A DNA stretch of 5,759 nucleotides from UMGS1613 sp963616135 (GTDB lineage: Bacteria; Bacillota_I; Bacilli_A; RF39; UBA660), in the NCBI GenBank assembly GCA_963616135.1, contig CAVEJT010000043.1, positions 1 to 5,759 on the forward strand, given 5' to 3'. Below are positions 1 through 5,759 of this stretch, in pieces. Made by a program: the position numbers and the translations under genes. Position 1 is the stretch's first letter. Every line of letters starts with the position of its first letter. Below the pieces are notes generated by a model. That model saw only the letters and a program-made list of their open reading frames with translations. It ran no database searches and had not been told where the DNA came from.

Positions 1-1134
1 TATTGTAGTAGTTTCTTGATATCCAGATACATTAGATTCATTAAAATCATCCACTTCTATATTAATATTATTACAATCTCGAGTCTTTTTATAATTTGTT
101 TTAAATACATCACAAGAAGAATTATTAAAGTTTAGAATTTTACGCCAATCATATCCTTTTGATTTATAATCATTATATATTCCTACTTTACCAAATTTAT
201 TATTGTTTTGAATCTTATTATTACAAGCCTGTTGTGTAGTATCTATTGTTTTTGTTAGATTATCTGTTACTTCAGATGTACTTGACTTCGTTTCGCTTGT
301 AAACACCTGCTGCGCTGTTTTACCAACTTTAGTACATTCATGTCTAACAGATGTATAATAAGAGACCGTTCTTATTGCTGTTATGTTCATACTTACACTA
401 TCTGTAGTACCTAAATATGTACACGAAACATCAAAATATTTAAACTTATTATTTTTTGTAACTGTACAATTCATTCCAGCTCCAGATACGCTAACATTTG
501 TACCATCGAAATTATCTACTTTAATTGCTGTTTTAAATTGTCCATTTGAATATTTAAAATCGTCAATACTTTCTATTTTTACTGAGTTGTTCATTTTGTT
601 TTTAGCTCTTGCTTCCATGTCTGATATTTTTGCATCTATTGTTGCTTTAGCACTTTGTTTCAAACTGATATAATTTTTTGTTTCTGTTTGTGCATTGGAA
701 ATAAGCATAGGACCTTTACAATAATTAGAGTCATAGCAAAGTTCCTTTTCATCATCAGGTGATATATATACAACTCCCACACGATCATCATAAGAGTATC
801 CTACATATGCTAAATATACATTAATTAATATTTCTTTTTCTGCATAACCATATTCAGAATTATTAATTATCTCACCAATCACTCTTTTATGAAGGTCATT
901 AGTGGTCCAATTTGAATTACCAGATTCTTCACAGGTATCAGGTATTTCTCTCCAAAATTCACTACAAAAAACGTTTTGCTGTTGTTCATTAATACTTGCC
1001 TTTTTTATAGGTACCCTTCTCCCCCAAAGATACTCATACGATTTCTCATCCCAGCTAACACCAAATGCTTTAACATTTACTACACACATTGTTAACATAA
1101 ATAGTAAAAACAATAAATATTTTGTTTTTTTCAT
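1..1134 (-). CDS. Secreted cysteine-rich surface protein, partial (3' end outside window)
   Basis: The frame is open for 378 codons from ATG at 1134 to the window edge, with no stop, so the C-terminus and any cell-wall anchor are not seen. Residues 1-23 form a clear signal peptide: MKKTK, a Leu/Phe-rich core, then VKA before the likely cut at Phe24. The mature part holds ten cysteines (57, 68, 133, 139, 223, 238, 267, 304, 341, 354), several closely paired, which suggests disulfides outside the cell. Residues about 140-185 look helical; about 187-260 look like a beta-sandwich (alternating VSVSG, NCTV, DVSCTY). The start is supported by AGGTGA seven bases upstream and a strong promoter. Residues 40-115 recall a Gram-positive thioester adhesin domain (Phe-Cys57, then a helix near 101-110), but the expected Thr-Gln is absent, so this is a weak guess. 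The gene is certain; its function is unknown. Confidence 0.85.
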   Translation of the reverse strand, partial: MKKTKYLLFLLFMLTMCVVNVKAFGVSWDEKSYEYLWGRRVPIKKASINEQQQNVFCSEFWREIPDTCEESGNSNWTTNDLHKRVIGEIINNSEYGYAEKEILINVYLAYVGYSYDDRVGVVYISPDDEKELCYDSNYCKGPMLISNAQTETKNYISLKQSAKATIDAKISDMEARAKNKMNNSVKIESIDDFKYSNGQFKTAIKVDNFDGTNVSVSGAGMNCTVTKNNKFKYFDVSCTYLGTTDSVSMNITAIRTVSYYTSVRHECTKVGKTAQQVFTSETKSSTSEVTDNLTKTIDTTQQACNNKIQNNNKFGKVGIYNDYKSKGYDWRKILNFNNSSCDVFKTNYKKTRDCNNINIEVDDFNESNVSGYQETTTI

Positions 1135-1166
1135 ATATGTATCACCTACTTTACTTATATACATAT
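1135..1166. repeat. 8-bp perfect inverted repeat around the ribosome binding site of the secreted-protein gene
   Basis: Read on the minus strand, ATATGTAT (1166-1159) is matched by ATACATAT (1142-1135), with 16 bases between. The right arm abuts the ATG at 1134. The AGGTGA ribosome binding site (1147-1142) lies mostly in the loop. The left arm overlaps the end of the -10 box. It could be an operator, or an RNA hairpin in transcripts reading through from the ABC operon. Chance is a real alternative in DNA this AT-rich. Confidence 0.3.
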
Positions 1167-1193
1167 AATATCAAATAACACATTAAATTTCAA
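1165..1193 (-). promoter_or_regulatory. Sigma-A type promoter with extended -10, for the secreted-protein gene
   Basis: The -35 box TTGAAA (1193-1188) and -10 box TATTAT (1170-1165) are separated by exactly 17 bases. TGA just before the -10 supplies the TG of an extended -10. Transcription would start near 1158, giving a leader of about two dozen bases before the ATG at 1134, with AGGTGA at 1147-1142. It lies in the 71-base gap after the permease gene. I see no terminator in that gap, so readthrough from the ABC operon may add to expression. Confidence 0.75.
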
Positions 1194-1205
1194 TACAACA
1201 ACAAA

Positions 1206-2354
1206 TTATTTAACGTTAAGTTTTCTTTTTTTACTTGACACAATATTATTTAATATTATAAAAAGTATTGAGAAAGCTATAACAACTATCATATTTATAA
1301 ATATTGGTCTTAATGAATTAATGTTTATAATATCTATACTGGATAATAATTCATTTGAATTGATATACCAATATGATGGAAATATATGTGCGAACTTTAA
1401 TACATTTTCAGGTAAATATTGTACTGGTACAAAAGCTCCACAAATAAATGCCGAACCAAGTGCGACTACATTAACAATTCCATTTACTGCATTTTTATTA
1501 TTAATTAGATTTGATATTAAAAGTGCAAGTGTTAAAGATGAAAATGTAAATAAGAATAAATTTAAAACATAAATAAGTCCTCGTATATTAAACATATTAG
1601 TTTTAAGTAATACGCTACCTAATATGCAATATAATATCCATATTATTAAACTATAAACAAAACTTGAAAGTAATATAAGTTTATTATGTTTTCTATAATT
1701 CATACTACTTATAATTATTCTTTTATTAACACTATTTTCTTTAAAACTAGTAAGTACTAAACATACAATGTATATAACAACTGCCATTATACTGTAACTT
1801 GCAAAATTAAAATATTTTGTTAAATTAGACGATTCTGTTGTATCTACTTTAGATAATATTTCTATATTTGTTTTTTGTGATAAATTATTATTTATTAGAT
1901 TTATTAATTCATCCTCTGTATCTACATAATTTTTATATATACTTTGTACTTTTAAATATCTACTTAATAACATTTGCGCTAAACTAGCATTATAATCTCC
2001 AGAAGATTTTATATCAAGTTCTACATCTTTTCCTTCTAAAATAGCTTTTCTATAACCTTTTGGTATATATATTACATAACTAATATCACGATAGAATATA
2101 GCATCATCTATACTTTCTTTTTTTATTTTTACAATATTTGAATTAGAACTCATATAATCTATTAAATTTTTAGTAATACCTATATTAGTATCTTCATTTA
2201 CTATAAAAATATCTGGTTTACTATTTGTAAACTCATGTGTATTTTTATTAGTAGATATGTTAATTGTTCCAAATATAATAAGCATAACAGTATAAAGAAT
2301 TATTGTACCTTTATATTTTTTTACTACTTTCCAAAATGTATTAAATACTGTCAT
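1206..2354 (-). CDS. ABC-2 type exporter permease, second subunit
   Basis: This 382-residue integral membrane protein has the ABC-2 exporter layout: one N-terminal helix (about 16-34), a large extracytoplasmic domain (about 35-183), then five helices (about 185-204, 226-250, 258-282, 292-312, 350-371). The conserved pre-helix segment FPSYWY (325-330), near the end of the fifth helix, is typical of ABC-2 permeases. It should pair with the neighbouring 384-residue permease and the upstream ATPase to form a heteromeric exporter. Its start overlaps the previous gene by 14 bases. A strong AAGGAGG (2365-2359) lies four bases before the ATG, inside that gene. The C-terminus is basic (SSKKRKLNVK), as expected for a cytoplasmic end. 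Fold and role are well supported; the substrate is unknown. Confidence 0.9.
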   Translation of the reverse strand: MTVFNTFWKVVKKYKGTIILYTVMLIIFGTINISTNKNTHEFTNSKPDIFIVNEDTNIGITKNLIDYMSSNSNIVKIKKESIDDAIFYRDISYVIYIPKGYRKAILEGKDVELDIKSSGDYNASLAQMLLSRYLKVQSIYKNYVDTEDELINLINNNLSQKTNIEILSKVDTTESSNLTKYFNFASYSIMAVVIYIVCLVLTSFKENSVNKRIIISSMNYRKHNKLILLSSFVYSLIIWILYCILGSVLLKTNMFNIRGLIYVLNLFLFTFSSLTLALLISNLINNKNAVNGIVNVVALGSAFICGAFVPVQYLPENVLKFAHIFPSYWYINSNELLSSIDIININSLRPIFINMIVVIAFSILFIILNNIVSSKKRKLNVK

Positions 2355-3495
2355 ACTGCCTCCTTATTAAGTCATTTAAAGATATAAGAATCATAATAAT
2401 AGAAAATATAATTAAACTTATTATATTAAAATAAAATCTATTTAAATCAGTATAATAATATAATGAATAAAATCCATCTGTAATCATATTAGCAGGATTA
2501 ATTATATTTAATAATGGTATATTTTTATCTATAACATATTTCATAGTAATACCTGTCATTCCTGCTAAAAAGCACCAAAGCATTGTTATTGAAATTAATA
2601 CACCTGTTTTAGCTCCTTCACTTGTTTTTAATTTTGTAGCAATTGCAATACCTAAACTAAGACCTGCAAATACACCTAAAATTGATAATAAAAGAACTAA
2701 ATATAAATTACCATAATTTACTTTTATTACAAATATAGTATATAAGAATAGTAATATTAAACCTATTAATTGAACTATAAAACTTGCAAGTAAACTACCC
2801 AATAACATACTTAATTTCTTAATAGGTGATATGCTTACTCTCTTCCCTACGCTACTTGTATTAGCAAGTTTACCATTAATTATAAACATGGAAATTAATC
2901 CCCCATAAAGAGCTGCCATTGCAATTAAATTATAATACTCTATCATAGTATAACTAATATTAGCATTCGTTTTATTATTTAATTTAACTTTAGTATTATT
3001 AATTTCAGTATTTATATTTTTTATTAATATACTATAATCACTTGAATCCATATTTTTACTAATTAAAGTATTATATATTTCAGTATTACTTTTAATTTCA
3101 TCTACAACACTTCTTATTATAGTTTCATTTATACCGCTTTGAGATACAGTTATATTAATTTCATCATTATCAAATGCTAAATAACCTTCTATTCTTTTTT
3201 CTTCTAATAATTTTTTAGCACTTTCCTCATTTGTATACTTAATATTAAATATTCTATCTTCATTATCTTTATTAGATAACGAATTAAAAACATCTTTATA
3301 CACTACATTATTATCAAAATCATGACTATTTACTATAGCTATATCTATTATACTTAAAGCCTCTTTTTTCTCTATATTAGAAAATGCTATATTATATAGA
3401 GTCGCTAATACTATTGGAAAGGCAAATGTCCAAAATATAAGTGCTTTATTTCTTAATAAAATTTTTAAAGAATATTTAAAATTCAAAAAGAACAT
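2341..3495 (-). CDS. ABC-2 type exporter permease, first subunit
   Basis: This 384-residue membrane protein is built like its downstream partner: helix 1 at about 18-38, an outside domain at about 40-183, then helices near 187-207, 229-257, 263-286, 296-318 and 354-374. The segment NPANMITDGFYSL (333-345) before the last helix matches the place where ABC-2 permeases usually carry an NP...DG-like motif. The N-terminal stretch FKYSLKILLRNK, before the first helix, resembles the amphipathic connecting helix that contacts the ATPase in this family. The start codon shares one base with the stop of the ATPase gene (TAATG), so translation is probably by reinitiation. Family assignment is firm. What it exports (drug, peptide, lipid or ion) cannot be told. 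Confidence 0.92.
   Translation of the reverse strand: MFFLNFKYSLKILLRNKALIFWTFAFPIVLATLYNIAFSNIEKKEALSIIDIAIVNSHDFDNNVVYKDVFNSLSNKDNEDRIFNIKYTNEESAKKLLEEKRIEGYLAFDNDEINITVSQSGINETIIRSVVDEIKSNTEIYNTLISKNMDSSDYSILIKNINTEINNTKVKLNNKTNANISYTMIEYYNLIAMAALYGGLISMFIINGKLANTSSVGKRVSISPIKKLSMLLGSLLASFIVQLIGLILLFLYTIFVIKVNYGNLYLVLLLSILGVFAGLSLGIAIATKLKTSEGAKTGVLISITMLWCFLAGMTGITMKYVIDKNIPLLNIINPANMITDGFYSLYYYTDLNRFYFNIISLIIFSIIMILISLNDLIRRQYDSI
2359..2365 (-). promoter_or_regulatory. Ribosome binding site inside the first permease gene
   Basis: AAGGAGG lies four bases before the ATG of the second permease (2354). The same bases cover two AGG arginine codons near the C-terminus of the first permease (LIRRQYDSI). 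The site supports the chosen start and the 14-base overlap, and means the second subunit can recruit ribosomes directly as well as by coupling. Confidence 0.8.
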
Positions 3496-4433
3496 TAATC
3501 TCTTAAATCCTTTCCAGTAAGTTCTAGAAATACATCATTTAAAGTTGGTCTTTCTGAAAATATTCTATTATACTTAATTTTGTTTAATTTTAAATAATCT
3601 ATAAGCTCACCCAAATTATCTTTGCCTTTTTTATATATAATTATTAATGTATTTTTATTTAAATTTACACTATCAACAGTTTTAAATTTTTTTATTTCTT
3701 CTATTATACTATTTTTTATATTATCTACCTCTACTGTTATTTTTTCTTCTATATTAGCAAGACTCTTTAACTTATCACTAGTTCCTTCAGCAATTATTTT
3801 ACCTTTATCAAGTATAATAATTCTATCGCAAAGTATTTCTACTTCTTCCATATAATGAGTTGTATAAAGAATAGTAGTACCATTATCTCTTAATTTTTTT
3901 ATTCCATCTAATATATTATTTCTACTTTGAGGATCTACTGCTACTGTAGGTTCATCTAAAAATAATAGTTTTGGTTTATGAGCAATACCACATGCTATAT
4001 TTAATCTCCTTTTTAAACCGCCTGATAATTGTTTAGGATAAAAATTTTTAAATTCGGAAAGTCCTACAAAATTAATCGCATCTATAACATACTCTTTTCT
4101 TAGTTTTTTATCATTTATATATAATCCACAAAAATAATCAACATTATCATAAATTGTTAATTCTTCAAAAACAGCTATTTCTTGAAATACAACACCTATT
4201 TTTTTCTTTATATCATAAGAATTCGGATTCATTTCTTGACCAAATATTTTAATATTACCTTTATCATATTTAATAAGAGAAAGCAGACAATTTATAGTTG
4301 TTGACTTACCACTACCATTTGGACCTAAAAGTCCTATAATTTCTCCTTTACCTACATTAAATGATATATCATCTACAGCAGTTAATTTTTTATATCTCTT
4401 TGTTAAATTTTTAACCTCTATTACATTTTCCAT
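3495..4433 (-). CDS. ABC transporter ATP-binding protein, DrrA-like ABC-2 exporter type
   Basis: This 312-residue cytoplasmic ATPase powers the exporter formed with the two downstream permeases. All ABC motifs are intact: Walker A GPNGSGKST (37-45), Q-loop Gln84, signature LSGGL (136-140), Walker B LLFLD (156-160) with catalytic Glu161, D-loop region VAVDP (164-168) and H-loop His193. Residues about 225-312 form the C-terminal extension seen in DrrA-type ATPases (DUF4162-like), ending in the typical TLNDVFLELTGKDLRD. The full set of motifs and the normal length argue for an active enzyme. The ATG at 4433 has AAGGAG five bases upstream (4444-4439). The gene begins 23 bases before the end of the nucleotidyltransferase gene and ends one base into the first permease gene, so stoichiometric, coupled translation is likely. 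The substrate is unknown. Confidence 0.97.
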   Translation of the reverse strand: MENVIEVKNLTKRYKKLTAVDDISFNVGKGEIIGLLGPNGSGKSTTINCLLSLIKYDKGNIKIFGQEMNPNSYDIKKKIGVVFQEIAVFEELTIYDNVDYFCGLYINDKKLRKEYVIDAINFVGLSEFKNFYPKQLSGGLKRRLNIACGIAHKPKLLFLDEPTVAVDPQSRNNILDGIKKLRDNGTTILYTTHYMEEVEILCDRIIILDKGKIIAEGTSDKLKSLANIEEKITVEVDNIKNSIIEEIKKFKTVDSVNLNKNTLIIIYKKGKDNLGELIDYLKLNKIKYNRIFSERPTLNDVFLELTGKDLRD

Positions 4434-4803
4434 AATTTCTCCTTATATAACTTTTAACAATATCAATTCTATCCTTATCTTTTTGTCTATTACTTTCTTC
4501 TAAAAACTTTAAATAATCTAACATATCTTGAAGATAATATTCTCCAATTTTTTCTTTTTTACCATCCATATTATTTTGTATACACTCTATTTTATCAGTT
4601 ACAATATACCAACCATTATCTTTCTTTATTAAATTATAATTATTATTTAATTCTTCTAAACCTTTATCTGTAACAGCAATATCTAAATCATTAGCTCTAT
4701 CCATTATTCCTCTTATTACTAAATTAGATGATGAAAGTATTACAAATTCTTCTTTTGATAACTTTATATTTTCTATTAATTTAATTAACTCTTTTCTATC
4801 CAT
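4411..4803 (-). CDS. Small stand-alone nucleotidyltransferase-fold protein
   Basis: This 130-residue soluble protein has no signal or membrane segment. Residues 23-44 carry the nucleotidyltransferase-fold signature: a small-residue turn SSS (24-26), a helix, then NDLDIAV with the metal-binding acid pair Asp39 and Asp41. Glu73 in KIECI is a plausible third acidic residue. The C-terminal NRQKDKDRIDIVKSYI (105-120) matches the K-D-x-x-D-I-type ending common in AbiEii-like and related nucleotidyltransferases. The turn is SSS rather than the more usual GGS or SGG, so activity is not certain. I remember similar small proteins of unknown function in Clostridia and Bacilli. Whether it modifies a protein, RNA or small molecule is unknown. 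Its place between a small membrane protein and the ABC ATPase (8-base gap upstream, 23-base overlap downstream) suggests a role tied to the exporter. Confidence 0.75.
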   Translation of the reverse strand: MDRKELIKLIENIKLSKEEFVILSSSNLVIRGIMDRANDLDIAVTDKGLEELNNNYNLIKKDNGWYIVTDKIECIQNNMDGKKEKIGEYYLQDMLDYLKFLEESNRQKDKDRIDIVKSYIRRNYGKCNRG

Positions 4804-4808
4804 ATTTA

Positions 4809-4814
4809 CTCCTA
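4809..4814 (-). promoter_or_regulatory. Ribosome binding site fused to the upstream stop codon
   Basis: Read on the minus strand, the stop TAG of the 64-residue gene (4814-4812) runs straight into AGGAG (4813-4809), five bases before the nucleotidyltransferase ATG at 4803. Ribosomes ending the first gene therefore stand on the binding site of the second, which favours coupled translation. Confidence 0.75.
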
Positions 4815-5006
4815 ATCTTTTTTGTTTAGACTTGCTACTGAAATAATAATTCCAAGTAGATTTATACCTATAGATATTCCAAGCATTAAGCCAGAGAAAA
4901 AATCACCTACATTACCAGTCATATTGGGACTTAGAAATTCATATAAAAAATATAAGAATTCTCCTAAAATAATTAAATATAAACCTAATTTTGAATTCTT
5001 TATCAT
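4812..5006 (-). CDS. Small two-helix membrane protein, function unknown
   Basis: This is the first gene of the operon, encoding 64 residues. Two hydrophobic helices are evident, about 7-26 and 36-58, joined by a short loop with SPNMTGNVGD (26-35). The N-terminus is basic (MIKNSK) and the C-terminus ends NKKD, so both ends are probably cytoplasmic. The second helix is glycine-rich (GLMLGISIGINLLG), a packing pattern that suits helix-helix contact. The start is well set by GGAGG six bases before the ATG, directly after a promoter. I do not recognise a named family, although I have an impression of similar G-x-SIG small proteins in Firmicutes. It may be an accessory subunit or anchor for the exporter or the nucleotidyltransferase; this is inferred from position alone. 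Confidence 0.8.
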   Translation of the reverse strand: MIKNSKLGLYLIILGEFLYFLYEFLSPNMTGNVGDFFSGLMLGISIGINLLGIIISVASLNKKD

Positions 5007-5031
5007 ACAATTCCTCCATTCTCTTAATTAT

Positions 5032-5060
5032 ATTGTATCACATAGTACATTATTTGTATA
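5032..5060 (-). promoter_or_regulatory. Promoter of the five-gene ABC operon
   Basis: The -10 box TACAAT (5037-5032) is preceded by TGA (5040-5038), giving an extended -10. The -35 candidate TATACA (5060-5055) matches four of six consensus bases at a 17-base spacing. An overlapping TATAAT (5032-5027) is a second -10 candidate but lacks a good -35. Transcription would start about 20 bases before the ATG at 5006. It follows directly on the terminator of the upstream gene, so the operon appears independently transcribed. Confidence 0.65.
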
Positions 5061-5073
5061 TAATTTTTACAAA
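5034..5073. repeat. Two inverted repeats of TGTA/TACA boxes over the ABC operon promoter
   Basis: Read on the minus strand, TTTGTA (5073-5068), nine bases, TACAAA (5058-5053) form one repeat over the -35. TGTA (5049-5046), eight bases, TACA (5037-5034) form a second over the -10. Corresponding boxes are 21-22 bases apart, about two helical turns. This is what a dimeric repressor's tandem operators could look like. No regulator gene is in the window, and AT-rich DNA can yield such short matches by chance. Confidence 0.35.
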
Positions 5074-5077
5074 GTTT

Positions 5078-5101
5078 AAAAAAAAGATAGATAACTCTAT
5101 C
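5078..5101 (-). terminator. Rho-independent terminator after the DUF6273-like gene
   Basis: On the minus strand GATAGA (5101-5096), loop GTTA, TCTATC (5091-5086) form a perfect 6-bp stem followed directly by eight Ts (5085-5078). It begins three bases after the TAA of the upstream gene (5107-5105). The stem is AT-rich but the U-run is long. It separates that gene from the ABC operon. On the other strand the hairpin is not followed by a comparable T-run. Confidence 0.85.
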
Positions 5102-5104
5102 ATT

Positions 5105-5759
5105 TTATGAAAGATTAGATTTTAAAACCTCTATTACTGGGCGAACGCCATGGTAGTCCGAATCATCAACGGTGAAACGGTTATCGATCAAACTACTTAA
5201 ATCCACATACCATGCATAGTTAGTATCACCAGCGCTAGAAGACACACTCCAATAACCATGCATATATGATGTTGTAGATGAATCAGCATTATTTAAACAT
5301 CCATAGTCTGTACATGATATGTGTGTTCTATCATATAGCCACCCATATTGACATCCACTTGTATTTTCTTCTGTGCATGTAGAACTTGCTATTGTTGTTT
5401 TACTGTCAAAGTAATAATAATCAGTTTCATGGATTGCTGTTTCTTCATCCCACAATGTATTTCCTGTTATTTGAGCTATCTCATTAGCTGTTATTAATCT
5501 TGCTTTATATCCAGTATAATCTACTGTATAATCAGTATTTGTGTAATTTGATGGAGTCTTTGTTCCATTCCATGCATCTGTATCTTCTTTTAGTTGGTCT
5601 AGTAATTCATTTGGTCCTGAGGTATTACGCCCACTTTGATTCCATGCAATTGTTGCTGTAGTGTTATGGTCTAATATTAGATTTACTGTATCTCCTCCAT
5701 CATTATTAAATGCATAAAATTTCATACATCCACTCTTTACTCCTGTATTACTTTGTGTT
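5105..5759 (-). CDS. C-terminal part of a DUF6273-like surface protein (5' end outside window)
   Basis: The frame is open to the window edge: in-frame codons before the ATG at 5725 read TQSNTGVKSGC with no stop, so that ATG is probably internal and 217 residues of a longer protein are seen. Counting from that Met, landmarks are KARLITANEIAQITG (74-88), GWLYDRT (128-134), GYWSVSSS (157-164), AWYVD (171-175) and GVRPVIEVLKSNLS (193-206). The GYW...GVRP ending is the pattern I associate with DUF6273-like domains in uncharacterised surface proteins of gut Firmicutes. Cysteines at 117, 125, 138 and 143 could form disulfides, implying an extracellular place; any signal peptide would lie upstream. 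Tyr, Thr and Ser are abundant. Hand counts of single 60-base lines give about 38-40% GC here, against about 23% in the permease genes. Binding or adhesion is a guess. Confidence 0.75.
   Translation of the reverse strand, partial: TQSNTGVKSGCMKFYAFNNDGGDTVNLILDHNTTATIAWNQSGRNTSGPNELLDQLKEDTDAWNGTKTPSNYTNTDYTVDYTGYKARLITANEIAQITGNTLWDEETAIHETDYYYFDSKTTIASSTCTEENTSGCQYGWLYDRTHISCTDYGCLNNADSSTTSYMHGYWSVSSSAGDTNYAWYVDLSSLIDNRFTVDDSDYHGVRPVIEVLKSNLS

Noticed and set aside
299..322. TQQAC in the secreted protein, similar to the TQxA motif of thioester domains
   Set aside because: It lies around residues 300-304, far beyond where the motif would sit, lacks the usual hydrophobic-Trp that follows, and is in a polar linker-like region; treated as coincidence.
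383..673. Plus-strand open frame of 96 codons
   Set aside because: It lies wholly opposite the secreted-protein gene, whose minus-strand frame has a signal peptide, promoter and ribosome binding site. The plus-strand product is a low-complexity hydrophobic string without a good ribosome binding site.
902..1168. Plus-strand open frame of 88 codons spanning the start of the secreted-protein gene
   Set aside because: It overlaps the signal peptide and promoter of the minus-strand gene and has no recognisable domain; it is a shadow frame.
1210..1219. TTAACGTTAA palindrome near the end of the second permease
   Set aside because: It lies within the coding sequence, has no loop and no T-run following on the minus strand, so it is not a terminator.
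1321..1572. Plus-strand open frame of 83 codons
   Set aside because: It is antisense to the second permease, whose membrane layout and ribosome binding site are convincing.
3622..3855. Plus-strand open frame of 77 codons rich in Leu, Ile and Ser
   Set aside because: It is antisense to the C-terminal domain of the ABC ATPase; hydrophobic shadow frames are common opposite Lys- and Glu-rich AT-rich genes.
4822..5079. Plus-strand open frame of 85 codons
   Set aside because: It is antisense to the 64-residue membrane protein and crosses that operon's promoter and the upstream terminator's T-run, with no supporting start signals.
1..5759. CRISPR array, tRNA, rRNA, insertion sequence or riboswitch
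   Set aside because: No regularly spaced repeats, no tRNA-like cloverleaf, no transposase motifs or terminal repeats, and both leaders are too short for a riboswitch.

Overview
This is a very AT-rich window in which every gene I can support lies on the minus strand. Transcription therefore runs from high to low coordinates. Strong AGGAGG-type ribosome binding sites, TTGAAA/TATTAT-like promoters, a hairpin plus U-run terminator and low GC all point to a Firmicutes-type bacterium. The style of the two secreted proteins reminds me of uncultured gut Bacilli/Mollicutes-related or Clostridia genomes, but that is an impression and not a search result. All tryptophan codons I checked are TGG and the stops seen are TAA or TAG, which fits the standard bacterial code.

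Region by region, in the direction of transcription: (1) 5759-5105 is the C-terminal part of a cysteine-containing surface-type protein with a GYW...GVRPVI ending (DUF6273-like). Its 5' end lies outside the window, and it is followed by a clean intrinsic terminator at 5101-5078. (2) A promoter at 5060-5032, overlapped by two TGTA/TACA inverted repeats, starts a compact five-gene operon: a 64-residue two-helix membrane protein, a 130-residue stand-alone nucleotidyltransferase-fold protein, a DrrA-like ABC ATPase, and two different six-helix ABC-2 permeases with large outside domains. Gene junctions are an 8-nt gap, a 23-nt overlap, a 1-nt overlap and a 14-nt overlap, so translation is probably coupled throughout. 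(3) After a 71-nt gap holding a near-consensus extended -10 promoter, a gene for a secreted, cysteine-rich protein starts at 1134 and runs off the window at base 1 after 378 codons.

The ATPase and the two permeases should form a heteromeric exporter in the cytoplasmic membrane; the substrate cannot be read from sequence. The unusual part is the pairing of an exporter with a small nucleotidyltransferase-fold protein and a tiny membrane protein at the head of the operon. A role in resistance, export or regulation is inference. No transcription regulator, mobile element, CRISPR array or RNA gene is visible. No gene-free stretch exceeds 300 bases.
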